Assembly: GCA_033239525.1 (NCBI GenBank)
Contig: BSYO01000036.1
Location: forward strand, 5,044,126-5,108,125
DNA from: Nepenthes gracilis
Taxonomy: Eukaryota > Streptophyta > Magnoliopsida > Caryophyllales > Nepenthaceae
Length of the DNA stretch: 64,000 nt
Direction of reading: 5' to 3'
How positions within the stretch are numbered: the first letter of the stretch is position 1; every line of letters begins with the position of its first letter. The notes under the pieces are model-generated. The model did no database searches. It was not told where the DNA came from and saw only the letters and a program-made list of their open reading frames with translations. Below are positions 25,158-36,381 of the stretch, piece by piece. Made by a program: the position numbers and the translations under genes.

Positions 25158-26340
25158 GAACTATTGTAAGGAATTAATAAAAATTAATATATTTAGACGT
25201 TCTAATATATAACCAAACTTAATATTGCACCCAAAGCCGTGGGTGGTAAAATATAGTGAGCAAGTTCCGTATCTATGGGAGATAATGTACATAAATGGCC
25301 TTGAGAAGCCAGCCTAAAATGCAACTGGATCTTGAGTTGTTGGTTTAAGACGCAATTGATAAAGTCATGGGTACCGGACGAGGGTAACCCTTCTTCAAGT
25401 TGGTCTAATAACTGTGGTTCTCCAATTTCGTGCATGCTTTATATTTTTCCATATATTTGTGTGGACTATAATTTGAAATGCATGGATTGGCCCACAGATA
25501 GACAATGGGAATGTCTCGAATGTATGGATATGTGTTAAACCAGAAACATATTTTTATGTGATTTTATTCCGGTTTCCTTTGATTTCAGCATATAAGATTA
25601 TGAGATTTGGATTTGGACTATGGTTTATGTCCCATAAGGATGTTGCGATAGTTGCGATTATACGATGTGATATCGGATCATATGATATGATATCGTATAT
25701 TAGATTTTATCGGATCGTTATTTGTTTTGATTATGTCCCGAAGGGATAGTTTGATATGGACGATAATTTAGTACGAGACATCTCTTCGATTTTAAGTGAT
25801 TTTGACAGACCTTGTAGTTTGTTTTATATGTGACATCTCATTCTGTCTTATTTATATATATTGTTTTATATAATCATATTTATTGAGCTTTAGGCTCACG
25901 TTTACATATTTTATCCCTTCAAACTAGTGGTTTGGATACGATTGTAGAAATTTAGATTCGATCGATCACAACATCATTCTCCTAGTGAGTTGGATATGTA
26001 TGCCTGTTAAGATTTTGATCTGAGGAGCATATTTTGGTTTGTGTTTGGCCGATTGTGAGCCATAGTCTCTGTATTGAGAATTATGGGATATTTGTATTAT
26101 ATAGATGAGTTATTGTTTTTGTTGGATATCCCTTTTTTGACTTATGAATAGCATGTCATATTTTATGTTATTCGGATTTATACCTGTTGAGGTCCTGTGC
26201 GGATTGTTTAGTATTTGGATCTGTTTATATTTGGATCGTCACTCCCATGTTGGGTATTGTAGTTGATGATTTATTAGGTTTTACTTTTATTGTGAATTTT
26301 ATTTTGACCTGCATATTGTGTGCCTAGGATATGACAGCAT

Positions 26341-26352
26341 TGGTATCAGAAA
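26341..26352 (+). other. Primer-binding site
   Basis: TGGTATCAGAAA, four bases after the LTR end. It matches the initiator tRNA-Met complement used by many plant LTR elements at its first ten bases. Confidence 0.85.
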
Positions 26353-26458
26353 AATGTTAAAAAGGGGAGTCGTTTTGGATTCCTTTGAGTCGTTTTGGGT
26401 TCCTTTGAGTCATTTTGGGAATATTGTTCATTTAATCTTGTGTTGATAGGCAATTGAT

Positions 26459-27560
26459 ATGGCGGATAATAGGCCTGTTAGAAGTAGATCAATTTCTAGT
26501 CAAGAAAATGAGAGTATGAGCAGAACTCGGGAAGCTGCTAGGGGAAGGAGATCAATCTCTAGTTGTGAAGATGATTATATGGCAATGATGAGTTGCATGA
26601 GCAACATTATGGATCAAATGATTCAGCGTTAAGATAGTGATCCAGAGGCCACAAGGCGAATGGCTTGTCAAGGTCAAAAGACTCGAGAGGCTATGAGAAG
26701 GATGACCAAGCAAGGCCAAGGCAAGACGCCATTTGACCGATTTAAGGGTGAGCGTGTCCAAAAATTTTGGGAAAAATTTGATCCCGTGAAGGCAAAACAT
26801 TAACTACAAAAATTGAAAAGAATGTTTAAAGCGATTGATTGCCTCGAGGAAGATAAGGTCAAGTTGGTACTTATAGGCTAGAAGGTGAGGCTAGCAAACG
26901 GTGGGCAGCCCCGCGCCACACTTTGAGGCAAGAGAATAAAAAGATCGCTTGGAATGTATTTTGTGAGGCTTTCTTAGACAAGTTCTTTCCATCCAGTATC
27001 CGAGATATTAAGGCTGATGAGTTCAGTTGATTGAGGCAAGGAAGTAGATTAGTAGTTGAGTATGATGAGCAATTTACAGAGTTGTCTTAATTTACCCCGC
27101 ATTTTATCAAAGATGAAGCTTTGAAGGCTCGGAAGTTTCTGTCTCGGCTGAATGATTTGATCAGGAAGCAGTTTGTGCCTTTCAGATTGAGGACATATAG
27201 TAAAGTTTTAGATTGGGCCCTATTGATCGAATAGGAGCAGCTCAAGGAGCAATATTTCGCAAAGTAAAAAGGCCAAAGTTCCCAGGGTGGAGGCTCACAC
27301 TCGAAGTCTAAGGGCAAGGACAAAGGAAAGGCGTCTATCTGGAGAGATTTCTTCTCCTCCAAAGTTTCACTTTACAAAGTTTACATGAAAGCAATGTGGG
27401 AAGAACCACGCGGGGCAAGTATGTTATCGGTAGAGCAGAGCATACTTCAAGTGTGGCCAGAAAGGCCATCGTGCAAAGGACTACCCTTAAGGGAGGGAGT
27501 GTCCAGAAAGAAGGCCAACAGCTTCTGGAAAAGCTTTTGCAATGTCAGCCTATGATGCTA
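26459..27560 (+). pseudogene. Gag remnant
   Basis: The frame starts ATG at 26459 (MADNRPVRSRSISSQENESM). It continues through KTPFDRFKGERVQKFWEKFD, FKAIDCLEEDKVKL, FLDKFFPSSIRDIKADEF and VVEYDEQFTELS, the usual capsid landmarks of chromovirus gag, with stops scattered throughout. Near 27390-27520 two Cys/His modules are readable: CGKNHAGQVCY, then YFKCGQKGHRAKDY. In the latter both outer cysteines of the CCHC knuckle appear as Tyr. Gag would form the particle and package RNA; this one cannot be translated in full. Confidence 0.82.
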
Positions 27561-27980
27561 GGGCGAATCCGTCTGTGGTAGAAGGTACCTTGCAAATTTT
27601 TAATTCCATGGCAAATGTATTGTTTGACCGTAGGGCTGCGCATTCTTTTGTAGCCCCTAGATTTGTGTGTAATTTATGTTTGTTACCTCAATTTTTAGAG
27701 ATTGCTTTGATGATATCAACTTCGGTAGGTAAATCATTGATGTTAGAAATTGCTTATCCCTGATGTCTGACTTAGGTTTGTGGCTATGAGTTTTCAGCAT
27801 ATTTGGTTTTGTTGAATATGCCAAATTTGACGTTACAGTGGATTGGTTCCATAAATCGATATTATTTTGTATTTCATGGTATGAATCTTTTGAATTCCAA
27901 GGTAGGATCAAAAAGGAATCATCGGGACTGATTTCAACTCTTCATGCAAGCCATTTAATGCGAGAATGATGCCAAGCTTA
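27541..27980 (+). pseudogene. Retroviral-type aspartic protease remnant
   Basis: The 73-residue frame 27542-27763 reads VEGTLQIFNSMANVLFDRRA and AHSFVAPRFV. This is the protease active-site region of chromoviruses, where the Asp-Ser/Thr-Gly triad should be, but here it reads D-R-R. The remainder to 27980 is interrupted by stops. Confidence 0.75.
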
Positions 27981-28698
27981 CTTGGCATATGTTACCACTT
28001 CTAGGAGCCATTTAGTGGTCATTGAGGATATTCTTATTTTTCATGAGTTTAAGAATGTGTTTTCGGAGAATTTGTCGGAATTGTCTCCTGATAGAGAGAT
28101 TGAATTTTCCATTGATGTGACTAGGATTAGTGCTGATTTCAAGGGCTCCTTATCGAATGGCCTCGTCCGAATTAAAGAAGTAGAAGCAACAGCTGTAGGA
28201 GTTGTTAGAGAAAGGCTTTATTCAGCTGAGTATGTCACAGTGGAAAGTTCCAGTATTATTCGTGAAGAAGAAAGATAATTCTACGAGACTGTGTAGATTA
28301 TAGGGAATTGAATAAGATCACCATCAAAAACAAGTATCCCCTCTCGAGGATAGATGATTTGTTTGATCAGCTATAGGAAGCTCGGGTGCTTTCAATGATT
28401 GATTTGAGGTCAAGATATCATCAGATAACAATTAAGTAGAAGGACGTACCCATGACAGCCTTCAAGATGAGATATGGTCATTATGAGTTTCTTATTATAC
28501 CTTTTGGATTGACCAATGCTCCAACATCTTTTATGGACTTGATGAATAGGGTCTTTCAGCCACTCTTAGATTAGTTTATAGTTGTTTTTATTGATGATAT
28601 TCTAATCTATTCGATGAGCTTTGAGGATCATGAGACTCATCTGAGAATGGCATTGCAGATATTAAGGAAGAGGCGTCTGTTTGCAAATTGAAGAAGTG
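27981..28698 (+). pseudogene. Reverse transcriptase remnant
   Basis: FHEFKNVFSENLSELSPDREI (read at 28040-28105) leads into a shifted frame with [34 protein letters not shown] and the catalytic box [11 protein letters not shown] near 28585. At least one frameshift near 28130 and several stops (for instance QL-stop-EA near 28375) break the domain. Confidence 0.85.
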
Positions 28699-29520
28699 TG
28701 AGTTTTGGTTAAAAGAAATTTCTTTGTTGAGTCATATTGTGTTTAATGGTGGCATATCTGTGGATCCAAGTAAGGTGAAAGCAATGGTTAATTGAGAGAC
28801 CGCCAAATATCACAGAAGTGCAAAATTTCTTAGGTTTGGTCAATTTTACCAGCAATTTGTTGAAAATTTCTCGAGGATTGCGGTGCCTTTGACCCGATTG
28901 ATGCAGAAGCAAGAAGTGTTCATCTAGGATGCTAATTATGAAAGTAGTTTTCAAGAATTGAAGTAGAGGTTGACTTCGGGGCCGGTGTTGTCGATCCCTG
29001 ATGGATCAAGAGGATTTATTGTATATTGTAATGCTTCTAAAAGAGGTTTGGGTTGTATCCTGATGCAGCGAGGTTGGGTGATCACCTATGGGTCAAGACA
29101 GTTGAAGTATGAGTTTTGGTTGGAAGAAATTTCTTTCTTGGGTCATATTATGTCTAATGGTAGCATATCTATGGATCCAAATAAGGTGAAAGCAGTGGTT
29201 AATTGGGAGAGACTGGCCAAATATCACGAAGTGTGGAATTTCTTAGGTTTGGTCGGGTTTTACCAATGATTTGTTGAAAATTTCTCGAGGATTGCGATGC
29301 CTTTAACCCGATTAATTGAAGCAAGCAGTGTTCATCTAGGATGCTAATTATGAAAGTAGTTTTCAAGAATTGAAGCAAAGGTTGACTTTGACGCCGATGC
29401 TGTCAATCCTTGATGGATCAGGAGGATTCGTTATATATTGTAATGCTTCTAAGATAGGTTTGGGTTGTATCCTGATGCAGCGAGGTTGGGTAGTCACCTA
29501 TGGGTCAAGACAATTGAAAG
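28699..29520 (+). repeat. 411-bp tandem duplication across the RT/RNase H junction
   Basis: Copy 1 spans about 28699-29109 and copy 2 about 29110-29520. Each runs from TGAGTTTTGGTT (RT connection) through CTCGAGGATTGCG and ATGCTAATTATGAAAGTAG to GATGCAGCGAGGTTGGG (RNase H start) and TGGGTCAAGACA. The copies differ at roughly one base in ten to fifteen and by small indels near 29300. Confidence 0.92.
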
Positions 29521-29760
29521 TGCATGAGCAGAATTATCCAACCCATGATTTGGAGTTAACAGTTATGGTTTTTACTCTGAAGATTTGAAGGCATTATTTA
29601 TATGGGAAAAAATTTGTCGTATATTCAGATTATAAGAGTCTGAAATATTTATTTTCGTAGAAAGAGCTGAATATGAAGTAGTGAAGATGGATAGATTTGT
29701 TGAAAAATTATGATCGTAATATTCAGTGTTAGCATGGAAAAGCTAATGTAGTCATTGATA
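28930..29760 (+). pseudogene. RNase H remnant (start duplicated)
   Basis: Both duplicated copies carry the RNase H start ([17 protein letters not shown], then [17 protein letters not shown]), in which the first catalytic Asp is Asn. The second copy continues with [12 protein letters not shown] and then YSDYKSLKYLF in broken frames. Duplication and Asn substitution make it inactive. Confidence 0.8.
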
Positions 29761-29899
29761 TTTTGAGTTGGAAACCTTCGGGGCTAGTAGCTCATTTAAT
29801 GATTAAGGAATGGGGAGATGTTGAGTGGAATAAATAGCTGCATTGTTAGATTGCACTCCGAAGAGTCCAAAATGATGCAGTCATATCTCTAGGTTCAAT

Positions 29900-30240
29900 C
29901 GGTGATTTTAGAGAAGATCAAGGAAAATTAGATGAATGATCTGTATTCGATGGAGATCGCTGGTGACTTGGGTAATGAAGCTCGAGCGGATTTTAATGCA
30001 CGGGCTGATGGAATTCTTTATTTTTGGGATAGGATCTATGCTCCAAATACTATGGAGCTGAACGAAGAAATATTAAATGAGGTCCCTGTTCAGATTTTGG
30101 ACTGAAATGATCAAGTGCTGAGAAATAAAGTGATTCTATTGGTTAAAGTGTTGTGGAGGAATCACGCAGTTGAAAAAGTGACATGAGAGTGCGAGAGCGA
30201 GATCTGGAAGAAATATCATTATCTGCTTGAGATTTGAGAT
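29900..30240 (+). pseudogene. Chromodomain remnant; integrase core missing
   Basis: After a linker (DLGNEARADFNARADGILYF, the usual stretch just before the integrase zinc-binding domain), the sequence passes within about 70 bases to PVQILD, then LRNKVILLVKVLWRNHAVE. This is a chromodomain-like tail with the W-R-N-H motif of Tekay elements. The whole integrase zinc finger and DDE core, normally about 1 kb, is absent. Confidence 0.8.
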
Positions 30241-30269
30241 ACGTAAATTTCAAGGACAGAATTTTTATA

Positions 30270-30282
30270 AGTGGGGGAGAGT
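30270..30282 (+). other. Polypurine tract
   Basis: AGTGGGGGAGAGT immediately precedes the TG of the right LTR and follows the ACAGAATTTTTATA context typical of the lineage. Confidence 0.85.
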
Positions 30283-32357
30283 TGTCATACTCGGATTCTC
30301 ATTTGATGTATTTCAAATGTATTTATTAATTTTGGGATTTATTAGATATGTCGGTTTAATGGTATTTTGTGAAAATTTAAAGGACCTGAATTCGTATTTC
30401 TGCGCTCGAGGCGCGTTGCAAGTGTGAGAGAGGCACATTTTTCAGAAAATATGCATTGGGTCTATGCTCGAGGCATGCTGAAGGCGAGCAGGAGGCACGA
30501 TTTTCAGATTGGGCCGTGTTTGGGGTCTCGCTCGAGTCGCGCTCCAAGCACCACCCGAGCGCAAGTTGGGTATATAAAGGTGCACGGGTTAGGGTTTCAA
30601 TCATTTTCGCGTGAAGCCGGGAGAGGAGAGAGGAAGAGAAGAGAGAAAGTGGTGATTGAACATCTCGGAGTATCCTTTCGTCAGATCTGCTGAGTATAAG
30701 GTTAAGACAAGTATCCGTAAACCAAATCCTTGGTCTATATTCATGTCCACTAATATTTGTATATATTTTGGAGATTTTGTTTACATGCATATGATTTTGT
30801 GTACCCCTCTATTTATTGCTTACATGCATGTATATTTTATCAATTGTACAGCGATTTTTTATCAATATTTGTGATTTTGGAGGGTTTTGTGATTTGTGGA
30901 TACTTTAGCAATATATATGTGTATATTTGGGTATCCGTATATTGCGGAATCATGAATCAGGCATTGCACTAGTCCACATACATAATGCCGAGGGCAAGGT
31001 TACTACAGGACCACGGTGGTCTAAGACTCGAGGGGTCGATATAATAATCTGAGGCATGAGATTTGATTGTACCGCTCTTGACAAGAAAGCTTAGTCCCGA
31101 TGGGGACGTATATGATTTTATAGTTGATCTGCCCCCTTCCGCTAGTAGGAAGGCTAAGGCATTTTGTAGTTGACCTACCTCACTATGTATTTAAATGAGA
31201 ACTATTATAAGGAATTAGCGAAAATTAATATATTCAGACGTTCTAATATAAAACTAAACGTGAGATTGCACCCAAAGCCATGGGTGGAAAAACATAGTAT
31301 GCAAGTTTTATATCTATGGGAGACAATGTACATAGTTAGCCTTAAGTAACCGCCCTAAAACGCAGCCAGGCCTTGAGCTATGACTTAAAACGCAATCAAT
31401 ATAACTATGGTTATCGGAAGAGGGTAACCCTTCCTCAAGTTGGTCTAATAATCTTTGGTTCTCCAACTTCATACATACTTTATATTTCTATATGTATTTA
31501 TGTGGACTATGATTTGAGATGCGTGAATTGGCCCACAGATGGGCAATGGGAATGTCTCATACGTATGGATATGTGTTAAACCCGAACATGTTTTAATTAT
31601 ATGATTTGGTTTCGGTTTCCTTTGGTTTCAGTATATGAGATTTGGATCCGAACTATGGTTTGTATCCCATATGGATGTAGTGATGGTCGCAATTATGTGA
31701 TGTGACTTTTGATTATATAATATGATATCGTCTATGAGATTTGATCGAATCGTTATTTGTTACAATTATGTCCCAAATGGACTGTTTGATACGGATGATG
31801 ATTTAATACGAGACATCTCCTCGATTTTCAGTGATTTTGACGAACATTGTGGTTTGTTTTATATGTGGTATCTCATTCCATCTAATTTATATGTACTATT
31901 TTATATGATGATACTTGTTAAGTTTTAAACTCACATTTTCATATTTTATCCTTTCAAATTAATGGCTTGGATACGATTACAGGAGTTCAGACTCGATCGG
32001 TCGCGACATAATTCTCCTGGTGAGTTGGACTTTTATGCCTGTTAAGCTTCTGATGTCAGGAGTGTATTTTGGTTTGTGTTTAGCTAGTTGTATTAAGAAT
32101 TATGGGATATTTGTATCATGTAGATAAGTTATTATTTTTATTAGATATCCCCTTTTTGACTTATGAATAGCAAATCATATTTTATGTTGTCAGATTTATA
32201 TCCGTTAAAGTCTTGAGCGGGTTGTTTAGTGTTTGGGTCCGTTTATATTTGGAACATTACTCTTAGGTTGGGTATTGTGATTATTGATAATTTATTGGAT
32301 TTTATTTTTATTATGGATTTTATTTTAACCTATGTATTATGTGCCTGGGACGTGACA
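30283..32357 (+). repeat. Right (3') LTR
   Basis: It starts TGTCATAC after the polypurine tract and ends GACGTGACA before AATGT. It aligns with both parts of the left LTR and lacks the nested insertion. Confidence 0.9.
30571..30578 (+). promoter_or_regulatory. TATA box of the right LTR
   Basis: TATATAAA lies in the same context (CGCAAGTTGGG upstream, GGTTAGGGTTT downstream) as the box at 22224 in the left LTR. Confidence 0.65.
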
Positions 32358-32362
32358 AATGT
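32358..32362. repeat. Target-site duplication (right), AATGT
   Basis: Perfect match to 22002-22006. The macrosatellite resumes directly afterwards. Confidence 0.93.
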
Positions 32363-33885
32363 AATGTACAATAACATATAACATAAAATATAGATCATTA
32401 AGTACTCACAAACAAACTTTCATCTAAAGGTCTTCATTATTTTATTTCATCTATACATCAGTGTTTCTTCCTTTCTTTCTCCTCTCAAGTGCCATCAAAT
32501 CTTTAAATTATTTTTTTTACATGTAATATCAATTCAAAAAATATTTTGTTAGAAAATATCATTTCATAAAAAAAAATTAGAACCATGTCAAAAACTTAAC
32601 CAAAAGCTTAACCATTGTGACTTAGATTTAGATTAAAAACTAAACGCTAACACCTAGTCGCTAACCCATAGGACCTATATGACTAAAAGTAATGATGCAA
32701 TCAAATTTAAAATAGTGCCTACATAAATTTAAAAGTAGTTAGTATCAAAAAAAGCAGATCTTGAAAATTTAGCAAGTGTAAAGAAAAATTTACTTACAGT
32801 ATTTCTTTTTTTTTAATATCGCTTATAAATTAACGATTATCATAAAAAAATAGTAAATATTCGATATATACATCTAATTTCAAAAAGATTTGATATACAT
32901 ATTAATTATATCAATATTTATTCTGCTACTGAATCCAAGTATATAAAGTCTTCCGCTACCGAATCCAAGTAAATAAAGTACATGTATGCTAGTTTTTGCC
33001 TGCAATGTTTAGAATTAAGGTCACTACTTCATCACATTTTATACTAAAGTATAAGCAAGTACTCAAAGTTATTGATATAAATGATAGTTTATATTTCTTT
33101 TATATATCATTCTCCAGGATGGTACTCTATCCTTTCACAAAAATGATGGATACTCAATCTATAACTTAACAAGTAAAGACATGTCATTTACAAATAATTA
33201 AGTAGATCAACATAAAGTTGGATAAAATACTCACACAGTATTACACCTTCACACCTATCCTACATTTTCTTCGATATTACCCAACTTCAATTAATGACCT
33301 ATCTCCTTCCTTTTATACTTCCAAGACCTTCAAACATTGAATATAAGTTTAGGATTTAGAAGTCGTCACCTCAACGGTATTTTATTTATTGATATTGTAT
33401 GCAGAATAAATATTATCCTAATATATTTGATAACAAATCAGTACATATACCTATATTTTTTCAATGAATTTAATTGCTTTCTTGAAGCCTTCATCTTCCA
33501 AACCTAAGTCCACATGTTACAAGCATGATTCACACTCATAGTTTAAAACTATAGTCAATGCTAATATAATAATTACATAAATCATTATAAAAGCATTGAA
33601 AGTTGCACTTATTAAGAGTATGTTACCTTGATAATTTATATATATGTTTTGACCGTGAGTAGGAATCATAAATGGAGTATCTTCATTTTTTCACTGAATG
33701 TGGACAAATACTAAAACAGCATCATAGCTAAACAATTAAAAATGTAATGTACAACGACATACAATATAACATATAGCTTAGTAAATAATCACAAGTACAT
33801 GTTCATTTAAAGTCTCATTGATTTTATTTTATCTTTCCAACTGTATTTCATCCCTTTTTTCTCTCTCAAGTGCCTGTGAACTTGA
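32363..33885. repeat. Macrosatellite, right part, about one further unit
   Basis: The unit landmarks continue in the same order as at 11000-22001: GCAAGTGTAAAGAAAAATTTAC near 32772, AGTAAAGACATGTCATTTAC near 33173, the GAAGCCTTCATCTTCC block near 33485, TTAGTAAATAATCACAAG near 33780 and CTCTCAAGTGCCT near 33870. A short duplicated piece (CTGAATCCAAGTA with TAAAGT) occurs at 32940-32985. The array stops at about 33885. Confidence 0.88.
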
Positions 33886-33914
33886 CAATTCAAAACTTGA
33901 CATATAGCTTTCTT

Positions 33915-34215
33915 TCTGTCTCCTTTCTTTCTAATAATTCAGAAGCGAGGCTGCCTGGAAGGATCTGAACTATTAAGTTGACAATCTTATTATTATACAC
34001 TAAAATTTCAAAGCACAAGCATCTCCGTCCGCAAGTTTATTGTCAATTAGAAATGTTTTCCAATCAACATATATTCTTTTGCAATTCTGAAGGCGTGCAT
34101 CAGAAGTCATCTCCCAACTCTTGCCATTATGGCTAACAAGTGTGGATAACATAGCACAGGGAAAGTGTCGAGCCATTTTTGTAGGGGCAACCTTATGCCA
34201 TAAATCAAAATCTCA
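33915..34215 (-). pseudogene. B3 DNA-binding domain remnant
   Basis: On the minus strand 34176-34000 gives an open stretch of 58 residues with MARHFPCAMLSTLVSHNGKS, WEMTSDARLQNCKRIYVDWK and FLIDNKLADGDACALKF. This fits the second half of a plant B3 domain: the strand and loop around G-K-x-W-E, the W-x-x-F-x-x-D-N-x-L helix and the G-D-x-C end. After the stop, a shifted frame continues with NNKIVNLIVQILPGSLASEL, like the tail of B3 proteins. The upstream half of the domain may lie at 38190-38330, beyond an LTR element. B3 proteins bind DNA in the nucleus. Confidence 0.75.
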
Positions 34216-34472
34216 AAAGAAATAGAATCCCATTCTTTTTTTTAACAGGATTCTCACCAGATTTTATTTAAAAATCTTCCAAATGTTGGCCAAAAGAGAA
34301 GGGGGAAATCACAGTCTTGTCATTATAATCACTCCATAAGGGCGATTAGATGTTCCAAAGGGAGAAACAACATACATAGACAAGAAGGATTATCCGAAAT
34401 CAAGTAAAGAGTCATGTGTTACATGCTTAGCAATTATTCACCGGTGCAAGATTTTAAATCTAATATGTTACA
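34216..34472. other. Short non-coding stretch between B3 remnant and LTR element
   Basis: I see no frame of interest. On the minus strand it would be intron of the B3 gene remnant. GTTACATGC occurs twice (34417 and 34467), the second time overlapping the LTR border. Confidence 0.45.
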
Positions 34473-34875
34473 TGCCTAAATTCAGAGTACCCTTAATTAA
34501 ATAATAATTAGTTTGTTATTAGGTAATTAGTTAAAATAATTGGTTGTTATTTTGTTAGGATATCGTGGACTAATTTCTGTTCCATTGATTGCCAACTGAT
34601 TTGGTTGGATAATACTATTTGTACTAGAATGCTACAGTGAAAGGAGAAGAAAGAAATTACGTTGCTCTGTTTCTGCTCTCCTCTGTCCTCTCTGCCATCT
34701 CTCTCTCTCCCTCTTTTCTTCTCTGCTCTTTTCCAAAACTCGTCTTTCCCTTTCTATGTCTCGCGCGCTCTCTTATCTCTGTTTTTCCTCGTCTTCTCTG
34801 CCAGATCTCCCCTCCCCTTAGCAACCTCTACATATTGCCGACGATCTTCAACGTTTGGCCATGGAGCATGCATCA
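34473..34875 (+). repeat. Left LTR (403 bp)
   Basis: It aligns base for base with 37628-38024 apart from small indels and substitutions, including AATTAAATAATAATTAGTTTG and GAAAGGAGAAGAAAGAAATT. It ends GCATCA before the primer-binding site. Confidence 0.9.
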
Positions 34876-34877
34876 GA

Positions 34878-34893
34878 TGGTGCTTTCATTGAG
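34878..34893 (+). other. Putative primer-binding site
   Basis: TGGTGCTTTCATTGAG begins two bases after the LTR and starts with the TGG expected for a tRNA 3' end complement. I cannot assign the tRNA with certainty. Confidence 0.6.
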
Positions 34894-34894
34894 A

Positions 34895-36244
34895 CAAAAG
34901 TAGAGAAGATCGACGAACGACGCACTCAAAGCGGCCATCGCCGAGCTTGCCAACGCAACGAATGACCTCCGACGGGCTACCGATAGATTTGGCGCCACCA
35001 TTTCCACCGCGATTTCCACTACAGCGCAAATCTAGTCGTCCATGGTAGAACTCAGCCAATCGCTCCACAGAATTGAGCAAAACCCTAACCGGTCAGTCCA
35101 TTTTTCACCTTCTATGGTTTCTTCTACTATTACTTCCCAGCGTTCAGTTCCAACTGCTCCACATCATCACTTTCCCTAACCTGCAATCACTTCCACCGAT
35201 TGTTCCGAACAACCACCTGGATCTCAAATCTCTGCTTCCACCTCAAAACAAATGTGACCATCCTGCCCCAACCGCGTCGACCGACTACACTTGCCGACTA
35301 CAAATTCCTCTTGGTCTTCAACTTCATCATCGTTCACGGCTTCCACTTCTGACGATTTCCCCCAAACTACCATTACTTCTTGCACCACGTCCGAACAACC
35401 ACATCCGGATCGCATTACCAGCTTTGCTTCCACCACGGCACACATCCAGCAACCACTCAATGAAATCCCACGCTTCCCAACCCTAATTGAACGACAAACA
35501 GTGCCATCCATAACCTTCCTTGTTCGTCCACCACCGTCTCCACAACCTTCTCAAACCTTCTCCTCGTATTTCCACTGCCTGCTGCCTTCCAAGCTGTTTT
35601 TACACACCGTGGAGGCTCCGGAGGAGGAACCTGTGATTATGGAGGATCTCTCTGAAGAAGAGCAAGTAATTCCAGATGTCAAGCCAGTGGCACCACTGCA
35701 ATTCCGGATGATGATGCGCAAGAAGCATCATCAAATTGTTCAACTACATTATGGTGCCTTCATGCCATGGGCTACTGAAGAAGTGATTTACAGCGAAGGG
35801 ATTGTGCTTTTTGATGGGGACGGAGCACGAACATTGAAGTTGAAGCATCAGCCTGGGAAAACCGTTTCTACAGGGCATGCTTCAACGTTGAAGAATCTTA
35901 AGTCAAGTAATTTTTGTCCAAAGGAGAAGTTCTGGATTAGATTTCCTCCTGAAAGATCAAAAGTACCGGGGTTTCAGTCAGCAAAGTATTGCCCCTCTGT
36001 GCTTTTGCATTTGAGGGAGCTATTCCAACTAAATCCTATTACCTACATGACGGCTATTTGTGGACCTGTTATTCTTCTGGAGTCTTCTTCGCCTGGGAAG
36101 CATGGAAGTTACTTTTACCTCATCTCAGGCATGCAGCATCGCATTGTTTTCCTCCTCATCAGAACCAACCAATTTTCACTGAGACGAGTAGATGATAATG
36201 TTGGGTTTCCAGACTCTAAGGGGGGCCTGCATGGAGCATTCTAG
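34895..36244 (+). pseudogene. Leader/gag-like region with Ser/Thr/Pro-rich frame of unknown origin
   Basis: From 34895 broken frames read EKIDERRTQ and SMVELSQSLHRIEQNPN, suggestive of the start of a gag protein. A longer open frame (35291-36244, 317 residues) follows. Its first third is Ser/Thr/Pro-rich. It then turns acidic (EAPEEEPVIMEDLSEEEQ) and ends in a part of mixed composition (FRMMMRKKHHQIVQLHYGAF, then FWIRFPPERSKVPGF). I do not recognise a domain; the frame may join element and host pieces. No Cys/His knuckle is visible. An in-frame stop at 36242 ends it just before the integrase scrap. Confidence 0.5.
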
Positions 36245-36380
36245 TTGCTCAAAACCCTCAACGTGTTCCATGTCTCCTTACTCAACGACTATCATGGTGA
36301 TCCTTCTTCTCAACTTGTTGATCTGCCCACCAACTCCTAGGGCTCCCAGCTGCTTCTGTTTTCCTGTCAGGTACTCGGGA
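36245..36380 (+). pseudogene. Integrase C-terminal scrap
   Basis: Starting at 36260 one frame reads NVFHVSLLNDYHGDPSSQLV and then DLPTNS before a stop. V-F-H-V-S-L-L is the hallmark of the C-terminal domain of Ty3/gypsy integrases. It supports the retroelement nature of the interior and marks where pol breaks off. Confidence 0.75.
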
Positions 36381-36381
36381 T

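Larger units (their letters stand above)
22007..26336 (+). repeat. Left (5') LTR, enlarged by a nested insertion
   Basis: Segments 22007-22847 and 25158-26336 together align with the 2,075-bp right LTR (30283-32357). The block 22848-25157 has no counterpart there. The LTR ends TGACA at 26336, four bases before the primer-binding site. Confidence 0.88.
22007..32357 (+). mobile_element. Decayed Tekay-like chromovirus inserted in the macrosatellite
   Basis: Two LTRs (22007-26336 and 30283-32357) begin TGTCATAC and end TGACA, flanked by the 5-bp duplication AATGT. Between them lie a primer-binding site, gag, protease, RT, RNase H, a chromodomain remnant and a polypurine tract on the plus strand. 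The integrase core is missing: after RNase H only a short linker precedes the chromodomain. The left LTR is doubled in size by a nested solo LTR. Frames are full of stops, many explicable as C-to-T or G-to-A changes. The macrosatellite continues on both sides, so the insertion post-dates the array. Confidence 0.93.

Noticed and set aside
34637..34903. Ser/Leu-rich frames in both copies of the CT-rich stretch (also 37773-38034)
   Set aside because: They are translations of a pyrimidine-rich LTR segment present in both LTRs, not signal peptides.
35073..35511. Antisense and alternative frames around the Ser/Thr/Pro-rich region
   Set aside because: Shadow frames of low-complexity sequence; no independent evidence.
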